64,000 nt of DNA from NCBI GenBank assembly GCA_036346225.1, contig JARFIW010000961.1:834001-898000 (forward strand), given 5' to 3'. The translations under genes and the position numbers were made by a program. This stretch comes from Platerodrilus igneus. Lineage: Eukaryota > Arthropoda > Insecta > Coleoptera > Lycidae. The notes beneath the pieces were generated by a model, which did not search any database, was not told the origin of the DNA, and saw only the letters and a program-made list of their open reading frames with translations. Positions 47,201 to 57,575 of the stretch are shown piece after piece (within the stretch, counting starts at the first letter, position 1; each line of letters starts with the position of its first letter).

Positions 47201-47881
47201 CTAGACAATGGGAGCGAATTTAAAAATGAGATAATACAAAACACTTTAGAACTCCACAAAATAAAAATTCATTTCATAACGGAAAACCACCCTGAATCAA
47301 ACGGACTAATTGAACGACTACATTTAACCCTGTTAGTACAAATTTAATTATTAAGGATAAATTATAAAAAGGAACATATAACCAATTTAATGTCATACGC
47401 ACTAATCGCCTATAATAATACAATTCACTCATCAACAAATTTTACACCCTTAGAATTAACACTAGGACACTCAGATTCACGAAATCCCTATGACATACAC
47501 TACAACAAGGAAGTATATCAACAATATGCGAAAGACCACAAAGAAAAACTAAAAATAACTTATGACAAGGTAAAAGATAAATTAGATAACGATAAGGAAC
47601 GTATCACCACAACCCGAAACAAAAATACCGACGCAAATAAATTCTCAGTATGACAAACCGTGTATGAGAAAAACTTTCAAAGCAAGCGACATAAAATAGC
47701 ACCCAGAAATTTAGGACCATTTAAAATTAAGAAAATATCAGATAAAAACATAGCAGTAGTAGACAACGGTAAAATAACAAAGTACATTCATTTGAAAAAC
47801 CTAAGACACCCTGTCATTTTAGATGGACAGTCATCACCCTTACCGTCAACCTCCACCCAGGTAGAACGGACAACCAAGTAA
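44262..47881 (+). pseudogene. Gypsy/errantivirus pol: protease, RT, RNase H, integrase
   Basis: Domain order is protease (KLLIDTISSKT, where the usual DTG is DTI, near 44330), reverse transcriptase (45190-45700, with [37 protein letters not shown] and the YLDD box), RNase H (46010-46370, DASNVALGAVLSQG, YTDHRPL), then integrase. Integrase has an H-x4-H...C-x2-C finger near 46850-46960, catalytic Asp in LHADTLVV and LDNGSEFKN, and Glu in ESNGLIERL; a GPF/Y-like stretch (RNLGPFKIKKI) is at 47690. Breaks are seen near 44381, 45085, 45693, 45731, 45848, 45928, 46431, 46750, 47345 and 47651. The catalytic residues of RT and integrase are otherwise kept. Confidence 0.9.
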
Positions 47882-47934
47882 TAATAGAAGATATAAAAAA
47901 CAACCCCGGTATACTACCAATTAAATTAGGCAGT

Positions 47935-49572
47935 ATGCAAAACACGATCGACTATTGGACATTCGCACAAAAATTCGACCTAACAGAATTAAAACAAGAA
48001 TTTCAAACAATCACAGAAAATTATGACCGATTAAAACAATCAATGGACACAGCAAAATTCGGAAAAGAATACGCAATAGAAATGATGAATTACAACAGTA
48101 TAATAGAAAGCATTTTAAGAAACATAGAAGATAAACTTAATAGAATAATACCCAACGAACAAACTACGAGACGAAAAACAGGACTAATCAACGGATTAGG
48201 CAACATAATAAAAGCTATCACAGGCAATTTAGATAACCAAGACGCAGAACGTTATGACAACACAATACAACAATTAATTGAGAACCAAAACGACATAAAA
48301 ACTATAATCAGCATCCAACTATCATTAACCCAATCAACGATTATAAAGTTCAACGAAACATTGAGAAGGTTAGTAAGAAATCAAGACAGTATAGCCAACC
48401 GAATGCAAACCCTTGAAACCACCATGCAAACTACCTCGTTAGACATGCGAGATTTAATTAGATTTAATACAATATTTACCCAAATAATATCCACCCTTAC
48501 TTTAATGCAACAAATTTTAGCAACGCTAGAAAACGCAGTAACATTTGCCAAATTAAATACCCTACACTCTAGTATTATTGAACCAACCGATTTATTAAAA
48601 GAATTAATAAAAGTTAGATCACCTATAATTAACAGTAAATTACCTTTTGATGTAACAGAGACAAGCATTCTAATATTTGAAAAGATAGCTATAGTAAAAG
48701 GCTACATTAAGAATAACGAAATAATATTTTTAATAGAAATCCCAATAGTAGAAAGTAATAATTATAATTATTATCATTTATTTGCTTTTCCAACGAAAGT
48801 TACTAGCACATACCAAGTAATCATACCCAAAACCAAATTCCTATTCCTAAATGAACTGAGATATGGTTATACAAACGAAAAATGTACTGAAGTAACACCA
48901 AACCAATACTTATGCCAATCAATGACGACAACAACCATTCAAGAAGACAGTCCTTGTGAAGTACAACTATTAAAATTTTCAAATCATTACGAAAACTGTG
49001 AAGCCAAACAAGTGCAAATAACTAATATGAAAATTCAAAAAGTTACAGAAAACAAATGGATAGCCATTTTCCCAACAGAAGTAGTAGCAACCATCCACTG
49101 CAACCAAGATGAAAATAACCGAGCATTAATCGGAAGCAAACTAATTACCCTCAAAGAAGACTGTTATGTGAAATTGAAAGACGAAGTAATCAGAGTTTAT
49201 CAAGATCTCATAGCAACAAAAAAACTTGCAAACCTACCGGAACTACAGTTCAAGATAGAACAAGAAGACGAAGAAATAATCAAGAAACCTATGAAGCTAG
49301 AGCATCTAGACTTAGACGACCTCAAACACGCCACGAAATTAGTGGAAAGTTACAAAGAACATTTAAGTGAACTCAAAACGCCAAAGTTACATTATAATAA
49401 TATAAGTGTTTGGACAATTGTATTGATCATTTTAATAATTTTTGTAATTATATATGTATTTTACAAAATGTACCTTAGATATAAGAAAGAAGGAAACAGT
49501 TCTAGATTTAAGAAAACAAAGAAAAATAAAGAAACGATAAGTATACCCTTAGAAACAATGAATTTTAAATGA
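47935..49572 (+). CDS. env: Errantivirus envelope glycoprotein (F-like), intact frame
   Basis: A 545-codon frame has no lesion. It has an ectodomain with heptad-like helices, a basic cleavage-type site (TTRRKT near residue 80) followed by the GLINGLGNIIKAITGN block typical of the fusion-peptide region of gypsy Env and baculovirus-like F proteins, a Cys-rich C-terminal ectodomain, a membrane segment near residues 497-518 (IVLIILIIFVIIYVFY), and a short Lys-rich tail. The frame is open upstream of this Met into the 3' end of pol (to about 47800). Env of this group is made from spliced RNA, so the real start and signal peptide may be upstream or in another exon. It would serve membrane fusion. 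That it is whole while gag and pol are broken is notable. Confidence 0.88.
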   Translation: MQNTIDYWTFAQKFDLTELKQEFQTITENYDRLKQSMDTAKFGKEYAIEMMNYNSIIESILRNIEDKLNRIIPNEQTTRRKTGLINGLGNIIKAITGNLDNQDAERYDNTIQQLIENQNDIKTIISIQLSLTQSTIIKFNETLRRLVRNQDSIANRMQTLETTMQTTSLDMRDLIRFNTIFTQIISTLTLMQQILATLENAVTFAKLNTLHSSIIEPTDLLKELIKVRSPIINSKLPFDVTETSILIFEKIAIVKGYIKNNEIIFLIEIPIVESNNYNYYHLFAFPTKVTSTYQVIIPKTKFLFLNELRYGYTNEKCTEVTPNQYLCQSMTTTTIQEDSPCEVQLLKFSNHYENCEAKQVQITNMKIQKVTENKWIAIFPTEVVATIHCNQDENNRALIGSKLITLKEDCYVKLKDEVIRVYQDLIATKKLANLPELQFKIEQEDEEIIKKPMKLEHLDLDDLKHATKLVESYKEHLSELKTPKLHYNNISVWTIVLIILIIFVIIYVFYKMYLRYKKEGNSSRFKKTKKNKETISIPLETMNFK

Positions 49573-49631
49573 AATTGAATAATGAATTTTATGTATTTAA
49601 AAATTAAGTAAAACCTTAATTTTTCATTTAC

Positions 49632-49640
49632 GGTGGGAGG
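49632..49640 (+). other. Polypurine tract
   Basis: ggtgggagg directly precedes the 3' LTR, where plus-strand DNA synthesis is primed. Confidence 0.75.
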
Positions 49641-50223
49641 AGTTATGTATCCCCCAATTATATATATGTATTGAATATATTGAATCTAATAGGAATTATT
49701 TGAAATTGTTAAATAAAGTATAAGTTCATTGCAACATTGTAATACAAGGATAACCCAGAGAGGTTATCGACAGTTCATGTGAACGGACATGCAACTTTGC
49801 ATCCGTGAGGGCAGTGATACTGCAGGTAGCAGGTCACAGGCGGTCAACATACCGCAATTACTTAGAATTAAGATTGATACATTGTAACAAAGTGTAAAGC
49901 AGACATGAGATCTGTAAGTTCCCACAGCCGTGTGAGGGGCAGGTTATTATAAAAAGCCCGGGAGCTCAAGGCCCGGCAGTCAGTCTTCGAACTCCATACT
50001 TCGTTGTTCAAGCTACTCAATCGAGTCAGTCTGAGTATTACAGCTTTTGCATTGTTGTCTACCTAGACTACTCGCCCAGTACAATTAATTATTTTTTATT
50101 AAAGTTATTATGAACAAGTTATTCTAAATTTCACTGTAATTTCTGTTTCAAATCACAATAAATTTTGTTAAGTGTTTGAAGTTGTTTTTTAAAAACACAG
50201 CTCCAAAGGCCCGAACCTTAACT
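49641..50223 (+). repeat. Gypsy element 3' LTR
   Basis: 583 bp, from AGTTATGTATCC to CGAACCTTAACT, with about 11 substitutions from the 5' LTR. It is followed by the cgcg target duplication. Confidence 0.95.
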
Positions 50224-50398
50224 CGCGTACATCTGTGTGTGTGGAACGATCTTACTCACTTACTGTCGTGTCTTTGCTCTGAAAAGATGCTATTTGTATA
50301 AGCTCTTTATGTATATAATAATACTCAACTCTTGTAAAATACTCAATAAATTTAATAAGTGTACAGTCCTACTTGCTCAATTAACCTAACCTCGTACA
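50224..50398 (+). repeat. BEL 5' LTR, part after the Gypsy insertion
   Basis: It begins with the duplicated cgcg, carries tataagc/tatataata and a polyadenylation-like aataaat, and ends CTCGTACA. The combined LTR would be about 217 bp. Confidence 0.4.
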
Positions 50399-51025
50399 TT
50401 TGGCCTTCTCACGGATTTTTGAATTAGCATGGTTAAAAATTATTTGTAGATTAACAACAAACGCAACGCTTATATTGGAATGAAACGAATGGTTGGCTCA
50501 TCTTTACAAGTATTTGGATGTAGTCTGTAGCATATGGATGCTTCAGGTATAAACAAGGCACAAAAGCTGGTTTGAAAGTGGTACTTGAACCGTGCGCTAT
50601 CACTACAGAACGTAAGTTACCCTTCAAATTCCTATTAATAGCTTTAAGCTGTGTTAAAAGAAAGATATTGAAATTAAATTTTTTCATATTATAACCTCAT
50701 TACTCTTGCACTAATTATGACAAAAATAATTGTACATCTTTGGTGATGCTCTATTAATTTGATTTACTTGTTACATAAATAAAAAGTTTTTGACCTTTAC
50801 GTTATTTAAATGCTATGTTTATATAAATGTACTCAATACAAATTTCTCTATGCTAAAGGTGCATATACACGACAAGATACAAACTCTTAAAAATTACTTT
50901 GTTTTACATTAAAAAAAAAATTGTATTGCATTGTATCTCTCTATTGCTAATCAACTGGTCAGTAGGCCTATGCTTAACTTTCTCTTCTCTATTGATTAAA
51001 AATATTATTTTTAATTTCGTTTAAA
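50399..51025 (+). other. BEL leader
   Basis: This is untranslated sequence from the putative primer site (tggccttctcacgg at 50401) to the gag ATG at 51026. No coding content is seen. Confidence 0.4.
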
Positions 51026-52065
51026 ATGACGTCGGAAATGGAAGTAGCTGTTAGAAAGCGTGCAGTACTCAAGCGAAAGACTACTAATTATCAAACTTTT
51101 GTGCAAAATTTGCAAGCTCAAAAAACTCTTTCTTCTACTCAATTAACTGAATTGCGCAAACGCTTATTTGCTCAGTGCGTTTGATGAAATTCAAACTCAG
51201 ATTGAAAATCTAGCTCCTGACAATTTTGATAATGAATTAACACAAAGGGATGAATTTGAACAAAGATATTACACCCTTCTTACAGATTCTGAAATTTTTT
51301 TAGGTATGGGAAAAAAGCCCGAACCTTCAAATTCGAGTCACTCAAGTTTTCATAGGCGTTTCTCCTCTGCTTTCGTTGGTCTTCCTGTCATTCAGTTGCC
51401 TAAATATAACGGGTCACCTCAAACTTGGATTGAGTTTCGAGATACATTTGAAAGCCTCATTAATAAGAATGATTCATTAAGCAACATTCAGAAATATCAT
51501 TAATTAAAGTCCTCAATGGTTGATAAAGCAGCTGATGTACTCAGAACTCAAGCCTTTAGCGCAAACCATTATGAGACGATTTGTCGTAGATATAATGATA
51601 AGCGTGGTCTTATCAGGAATCATCTCAATGTTCTTTTCTCTTTACAAAGTTCTCTCAAGGAATCCTCTACTCATATAAGACGAATCATTGATAATACTCT
51701 GGAACATTCCAAATATTTAGGTTTGTAAGTTCCTGAAAATAGATTAGGAGAAGTCATTATTGCTCACAATTTAGTCTCTTTCTTGAACCCCACCACCAAG
51801 CGTGATTGGGAAACACTCAAAGATAGTGACAAAATTCCTTCTCTCTCTGAATTCATTGAATTTTTGGAACAAAAGGCTAGCATATTGGAAGCATTGGAAT
51901 CAGAAAATAATACTCATAAAGGTGCTACCCAAACTCATGTTAATAAAAATTCTGATTTACACAGAAACTCTCCTAGTTCCAAATCTCTCGTGGCAAACGT
52001 TGCTTACTTCAATTTTTGTAAAGCCTCTCACTCCATTTATGTTTGTGAAAAGTTCAGGCGCTAAA
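51026..52065 (+). pseudogene. Pao/BEL gag remnant
   Basis: ATG at 51026 opens with MTSEMEVAVRKRAVLKRKTT. A frameshift near 51160 is followed by blocks IQLPKYNGSPQTWIEFRDTF (the family's typical LPKF-G...W..F.D.F motif), SNIQKYH, DKAADVLRTQ and IRNHLNVLFSLQSSLKE. Near the end is a Cys-x2-Cys-x4-His-x4-Cys zinc knuckle with its first Cys altered (FNFCKASHSIYVCEKF). In-frame TAA codons lie near 51501, 51726 and 52062. Confidence 0.8.
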
Positions 52066-52280
52066 TGTGCAAGATCGAATTTCACAAACAAAAACTCTCA
52101 AACTTTGATTAAATTGCCTTGCTTGGAGGCATCTAGCTCAAAAATGCAAATCGCAATACACTTGTCGCACGTGCAAAGCTAAGCACAATTCTCTGCTTCG
52201 CATCGATACAACTCATGCGAGCAATTTACAAAAAAAACCCTCTGTAAATAATGATGGGCAATTAACCTCAAATCTGCCTG

Positions 52281-52895
52281 ATGAACATGTATCTCTCTCA
52301 TCGTTTGTATCAAATAATAGTAATGTATTATTATCAACTACTCTTGTCTCTATTTTGGATATTCAAGGTAAAGCTCACAATGCTCGTGTATTACTTGATT
52401 TTGGTAGTCAAAGTTACTTTATTACCAATGATTTGTGTGAAAAAATCAAACTCAAACGTGAACGCATTCAAATGAGCGTCACAGGTTTAGCAAATTCAAA
52501 TGCCAATATAATCTCTAAATGCAGTGTCATTCTCAAAGCTAAACACAACTCTTATACTCTAAAAACCTCATGCTTAATGATACCTACGATTACAGGAAGT
52601 ATTCCTAATGCACCCATAGACGCAAGTCATATTACGATACCTCAAAATATTACTCTGGCCGATCCACTTTTTAACTCACTTGGGAACATTGATTTACTCT
52701 TAGGCGCAAATTGTTTTTACGATTTGTTATGCATTGGACAGATTTCTCTTGGCAGAGGTCAGCCAAAATTACAAAAAACTCTGGATACGTTGTAAGTGGT
52801 CCTATCTCCTTTCCAAGTTTGATTTCTAACGTCGTTGGTTGTCACTTCTCATTCACATTGACAGATATTCAAGATCAACTCTCAAAGTTTTAGGA
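52281..52895 (+). pseudogene. Pao/BEL aspartic protease region
   Basis: The frame 52355-52795 carries ARVLLDFGSQSYFITNDLCE, the retropepsin-like motif of BEL (usually LLDSGSQ), so the catalytic Asp is kept but Ser-Gly is Phe-Gly. A second hydrophobic DLLLGANCFYDLL block follows. The typical end (GYVVSGPI) is readable in another frame, showing a shift near 52770. Confidence 0.75.
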
Positions 52896-53732
52896 GACTG
52901 AAAAATGTTCTTTCAAAAAGCCCCTTTCTGTAGAAGAAGTTGAATGTGAAAAGCATTTTTTAGCCAACACTACTAGAGACTCCAGTGGTAGATTCATCGT
53001 AACAATTCCTTTAAAGGAACCTCAATCAAAATTAGGCGATTCGTATAATTATGCAAAGCGTACGCTTCTGTCGCTAGAAAATAGACTCAAGTCTAAGGAT
53101 TCTCTTTGTAAACAGTATTCCGATTTTATGCACGAATACCAAACTTTGTCTCACATGTCTTTAGCTCTAACTCTTACTATTTGCCACATCATGCTGTTGT
53201 GAAAGAAGAAAGTTGTAGTACTAAACTACGCGTTGTCTTTAACGGTTCTGCCGCAACAACTACAGGATATTCTCGCAATGATTTGGAAATGGTCGGTTGC
53301 GTAATACAACGTGACTTATTCTCAATACTTCTTAGTTTTCGCTCTCATAGATTCGCTATTTCAAGTGACATACAAAAAATGTATCGTCAAGTTCTCATCA
53401 ATCCCGCTCAACGTCATCTTCAAAAAATATTATGGAGAAATAACCCAGCAAAAAATTTTTTTATTTATACTCTAAATACTGTAACTTATGGTACAGCGTC
53501 CGTATCGTTTCTTGCTATACGTTGTTTACAGCAATTGGGCATTGAATGTAAGAACAGTGAGCCTCAAATTTCAAAAATAATATTAGATGATTTTTACGTA
53601 GATGATCTACTCATCGCAACTGACGCTTTAGAAGAAGCCAACACATCTGTAAGGTTTTACCTAAGATTCTTGCTCGTGGTGGCTTTCCATTGAAAAAGTG
53701 GATGTCCAATGATTCTCGTGTTTTAAAGGATA
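52895..53732 (+). pseudogene. Pao/BEL reverse transcriptase, copy 2, cut by Helitron
   Basis: It is nearly the same sequence as 37485-38321. The RT blocks are CSTKLRVVFNGSAATTTGYS, FRSHRFAISSDIQKMYRQVL, NTVTYGTASVSFLAIRC and LDDFYVDDLLIATD. A frame break lies near 53170 and another after 53680. The sequence stops at ttttaaaggata (53732), whereas copy 1 goes on with ttccctcaagcg. Confidence 0.88.
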
Positions 53733-53764
53733 CTAGAAGCGGTTTGTAGTCCCTACGGGACTAC
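53733..53764 (-). mobile_element. Helitron 3' terminus
   Basis: On the minus strand an 8-bp stem hairpin (GTAGTCCC / GGGACTAC, loop of 3; plus-strand 746-764 of this kilobase) is followed by nine bases and then CTAG, with T as the next (target) base. This is the canonical Helitron end: hairpin, short spacer, CTRR, T. The other BEL copy at 38320 shows the empty A^T site. The element extends to the right. Its 5' end (GA|T on the plus strand followed by ttccctcaag) was not found up to 64000. Confidence 0.8.
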
Positions 53765-53785
53765 TTTGAACGCCTGCACTTTCTT

Positions 53786-54276
53786 TACGCCCCACCATCT
53801 TTACGCCCCACCATCTTTACGCCCCACCATCCTTACGCCCCACCATCTTTACGCCCCACCATTTTTACGCCCTACTATCTTTGCGCAAAGCCCTCTCTAC
53901 GCCCCGCCCTCTCTACGCCCGCTCTCTACGCCCTCTCTCTCTACGCCCCGCCCTCTATACACCCCGCACTCTCTACACCCCGACCTCTCTACGCCCCGAC
54001 CTCTCTACGCCCCGACCTCTCTACGCCCCGACCTCTTTACGCCCTGACCTCTCTACGCCCCACCCTCTCTACGCTCCGTACTCTCTACGTCCCGCACTCT
54101 CTACGCCCCGCCATATTTACGACCCGCCTTTTCTATGCCCAGCCCTCTCGATGATCCGTTCTATGTACGCCCGCTCTCTGTACGCCCGCTCTCTGTACGC
54201 CCCGCCCTCTCTACGATTTGTCGTCTTTACGCCCCGCCCTCTATACACCCCGCCCTCTATACACCCCACCCTAGTA
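53786..54276. repeat. 16-bp GC-rich minisatellite
   Basis: About 30 units of the type ctctctacgccccgac or tttacgccccaccatc lie in a row. The codon-like regularity gives long apparent frames (TPRPLYAPTSLRPDLS) that I do not accept as genes. It lies directly inside the Helitron end, where minisatellites are common. Confidence 0.9.
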
Positions 54277-56245
54277 GACTTTGCCGAAATCACTTCTGGG
54301 AGTCAACCGGATCATGATCACCTGGCTCAAGTAGACTTTGCCGAAATCACACCGGGAGTCGATCGAATCAAGATCATTTTGCTCTAGTAGACTTTGTCGA
54401 AATCACCTCATGGATTGATCGGATCAAGATCACTTCGCCCTAGCAGACTTTGTTGAAATCACTTCAGGGAGACGATAGGATCAAGATGCCCTAGTAGACT
54501 TTGTCGAAATCACTTCGTGGAACGATCGAATCAAGACCACTTCGCTCTAGTATACTTTGTCAAAATCACTTCGGGGAGTCAATCGGGCCAAGATCATTTC
54601 GCTGTAGTAGACTTGTCGAAATCACTTCATGAGTAGATCAGATTAAGATCACGATCACTTCGCTCTAGTAGACTTTGTCAAAATCACTTCGGGGAGTCGA
54701 CCGGATCAAAACCACTTCGCTCTAGTAGATTTTGTCGAAATCACTTCGGGGAGCCGAACGGATCAAGAACACTTCGTGCTAGTAGACTTTGCCGAAATCA
54801 CTTCGAGGAGTTGATCGGATGAAGATCATTTTGCCCTAGTAGACTTTGTCGAAATTACTTCAAGGAGTCAACCGGATCAAGAGCACTTCGCCCTAGTAGA
54901 CTTTATCAAAATCACTTTGGGGAGTCTACCGGACCAAGACCACTCCGCTGTAGTAGACTTTGTTGAAATCACCTCGTGGAGCCGATCGGATTAAGATCAC
55001 TTCGTTCTTGTAGACTTTGTTGAAATCACTTTGTGGAGCCGATCGGATCGAGACCACTCCGTTCTAGTAGTCTTTGTCGAAATCACTTCAGGGAGTCGAT
55101 CGGATCAAGACCACTTCGCCCTAGTAGTCTTTGTCGAAATTACTTAGGAGAGTCGATCGGATCAAGATTAGTTCGTCCTAGTAGACCTTGTCGAAATCAC
55201 TGCAGGGAGTCGATCGGGGTCAAGATCACTTCGCTCAAGTAGTCTTTGTCGAAACCACTTCGGGTAGTCGATCGGATCAAGACCACTTCGCCCTAGTGGA
55301 CTTTGTCGAAATTATTTCCGAGGGCCGATCGGATCAAGACCACTTCGTCCTAGTGACTTTGTCGAAATCACTTCGGAGGGCCGATCGGATCAAGACCACT
55401 TTGCCCTAGTACTCTTTGTCGAAACCACTTCGGAGAGTCGACCGGATCAGAACCATTTCGCCCTAGTGACCTTGTCGAATCATTTCGGAGAGTCGATCGG
55501 ATCAAGACCACTTCGCCCTAGTGACCTTATCGAAATCACTTATGGGGAGTTGATCAGATTAAGACCAATGCGCCATAGTAGTCTTTGGCGAAATCACTTA
55601 GCGGGAGACGGTCGGATCAGAATCGCTTCGTCCCAGCAGACTTTGTCGAAATCAGTTTGAGGAGTCGATCGGATGAAGACAACTTCGCCCTAGTAGACTT
55701 TGTCGAAATCACCCCCGGGAGTCGATCGGATCAAGATCACTTCGTCCTAGTAGACTTTGTTGAAATCACTTGGCGGAGTCGATCGGACCAAGACCACTTC
55801 GCCCTAGTGACCTTGTCGAAATAATATCGGAGAATCGATCCGATCAAGACCACTTCGCACTAGTGATCTTGCCGAAAGCACTTGGGGAGGGGGGGAGTCG
55901 ATTGGTTCAAGATCACTTCGTCATAAAAAACTTTGTCAAAATCACTTAGTGGAAGTCAATCGGATCAAGATCGCTTCGCCATAGTATAATGTCGAAATCA
56001 CTTCGGGAAGTCGATTCGATTAAGACCACTTTGCCCTAGCAGACTGTCGAAATTACTGCGGGAGTCGATAGGATCAAGATTACTTTGCCGTAGTAGACTG
56101 TTAAAGTCATTTCGGGGAGTTGATCGGGGTCAAGACCACTTTGCCCTAGTAGTCTTTGTGAAAACACTTCGGGGAGTCGATCGGGCCAAGATAAGTTCAC
56201 CCTAGTAGAGTTTGTCAAAATCATTTCAGGGAGTCGATTGGGACA
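54277..56245. repeat. 57-bp satellite, long array (~34 units)
   Basis: The unit is actttgtcgaaatcacttcg + gggagtcgatcggatcaaga + ccacttcgccctagtag. The period of 57 bp equals 19 codons, so frames stay open for many units (DFVEITSGSRSDQDHFALV-like). Units differ by 10-25 percent by eye; a few have 1-10 bp indels. The unit is GC-richer than the surroundings. Confidence 0.92.
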
Positions 56246-57150
56246 AATAAAAATCCATACATGCAAACCAATCAAAATTAAGCAATATTTATTAATTGTT
56301 GCCAATGTTAAATATGAGCACATGTGTAATAACGTGTTTGCAAATAGCAACTTATGTTAAAGATAACCTTTACCTGAATTCTATGGAATCAATTTTGCCA
56401 TTAGTGATTTAGATAAAAAGAGGTTTTTTTTTAAGCCGCAATTTGCGTTTAACATTTCTCAATTGAAATTCAAAAATGAGTGTAATACGTATACGTAAGC
56501 GGTATTGAATTTAGGTTTTACGCTCGGAAGCTTTGTGTTTTAGCACATATTTGGTATTTAATAAGGACTTTTAGTTAATGTAGGCAACCGCTTGGTTCTA
56601 CCTTCTCTGTACATAATGCTGCCTCATTACTACGTATTAGGTATGCTCGCAAGACAAAGTTGTCAATTGCTGTTAATGTAAATAAGGAATAATTAACTTA
56701 TTGTAGACAGTTGTGTAACGTTTATAAATTTTGTTTGAGTATATTTTCTTTTGGACGTCAATAAAATTTCAATATAAAAGAAAGTAGTTGTATTTGCGAT
56801 TATGAATACTTAAGTTGAAAATACGTATGAATTTTTTTAATTGTGTTTTATTCTTAACTTTTGAGGTTTGTTAAAAGAAAAGTGTCATAAGTGTACCTTA
56901 AAAAAACAAATATCAAAGGAATGCAGGACGTTTTCTACGTCTGTATTTAAAATAAATGAAATATAGAAGAAATTAAAAACCAAAACGCTTGAAATGTTAA
57001 ATTTTTCAATTACTGTTAATGTAAATAAGGAATAGTTAACTTATTGTAGACCATTTTATAGGGGTTATAAATTTTGTTTGGCTTTTTTACGCATATTAGA
57101 AGCTTGTTAATGTTTAAAAAAATTAACAAAAATAAAGAAAAAAATTAATG
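56246..57150. other. No gene; internal direct repeat
   Basis: The sequence tcaattgctgttaatgtaaataaggaat + aattaacttattgtagac occurs at about 56667 and again, nearly identical, at 57006, followed in both by a ttataaattttgtttg block. No coding content is seen. Confidence 0.6.
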
Positions 57151-57575
57151 TAATTGGGCATTGAACCGCCGAGGTTGCGTATGGTAGACGGAGGAAAGGA
57201 AAGAAAGGAAAGATAATCTAGTTTTAACTTTTTCATACAATTTTGCTGAATACTAACAATAATAACAATTGATTTCCTTAATAGTACCTACGATGCGACG
57301 TTTAACTACAAGTAATTTAAATGACAATATTCGGTATCTATACTAAAATATTTACCTAACTGTTTAAAATAATTAACGATTTCTTCTATTTTATTTGTAT
57401 TTTATACCATTGTTGTGTGTTGTACAATAGGAAAAGCAGTGGAAAAACTTATGTTAAACCTAATTTTAACCTTAATATTACTTTAAAGTATAAACACTAA
57501 AAAATAAAAAACTATATACAAATGCGGGCAGACGGAGGTGTTAGCCTTACGTTATCGAACCTTATTTTGTAGAAA
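57150..57575 (-). repeat. tRNA-derived sequence split by a 333-bp insertion
   Basis: Reading down the minus strand, 57570-57528 holds an A-box-like half (TCGATAACGTAAGGCTAACA), homologous to the start of the tRNA-like sequence at 59486. About 333 bp later, 57183-57150 holds the other half with a B-box (GGCGGTTCAATGCC). The break is flanked by the 11-bp direct repeats g(t/c)agacggagg at 57184-57194 and 57528-57538, so an element inserted into the tRNA-like unit. Its plus-strand left end is purine-rich (aaaggaaagaaaggaaag). The duplicate copy at about 61620-61980 has the same insertion. Confidence 0.55.

Larger units (their letters stand above)
40403..50227 (+). mobile_element. Gypsy/errantivirus-type endogenous retrovirus
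   Basis: This is a complete structure: a 4-bp target duplication cgcg (40403-40406 and 50224-50227, the alternating Y-R type favoured by the gypsy group), two 583-bp LTRs with AGTTA...TAACT ends, primer site, long leader, gag, pol, env and purine tract. The LTRs differ by about 11 substitutions by eye count, so the insertion is fairly recent. Gag has one premature stop and pol about ten lesions, while env is open throughout. It cannot replicate on its own. Confidence 0.93.
40361..53732 (+). mobile_element. Pao/BEL retrotransposon copy 2, host of two insertions
   Basis: A probable 5' LTR starts TGTGACGTCATGCC at 40361. It is interrupted at 40403-40406 by the Gypsy element and resumes at 50228, ending CTCGTACA at 50398. 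A primer-site-like tggccttctcacgg follows two bases later. Gag, protease and RT remnants follow at 51026-53732, where the sequence is cut by a Helitron end. The RNase H, integrase and 3' LTR are not in the window. The LTR limits are inferred from TG...CA ends and the position of the internal sequence. Confidence 0.55.

Noticed and set aside
53766..54387. Long frames reading as TPRPLYAPTSLRPDL-type proline/arginine repeat proteins
   Set aside because: They are the forced translation of the 16-bp minisatellite in several frames, with no independent coding sign.
55033..55824. Several frames of 60-80 codons with 19-residue repeats
   Set aside because: They follow from the 57-bp satellite period and shift frame at every indel; there is no start, promoter or conserved end.
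54277..56245. CRISPR-like array
   Set aside because: The units are contiguous and diverge along their full length, with no unique spacers, and the genome is eukaryotic.
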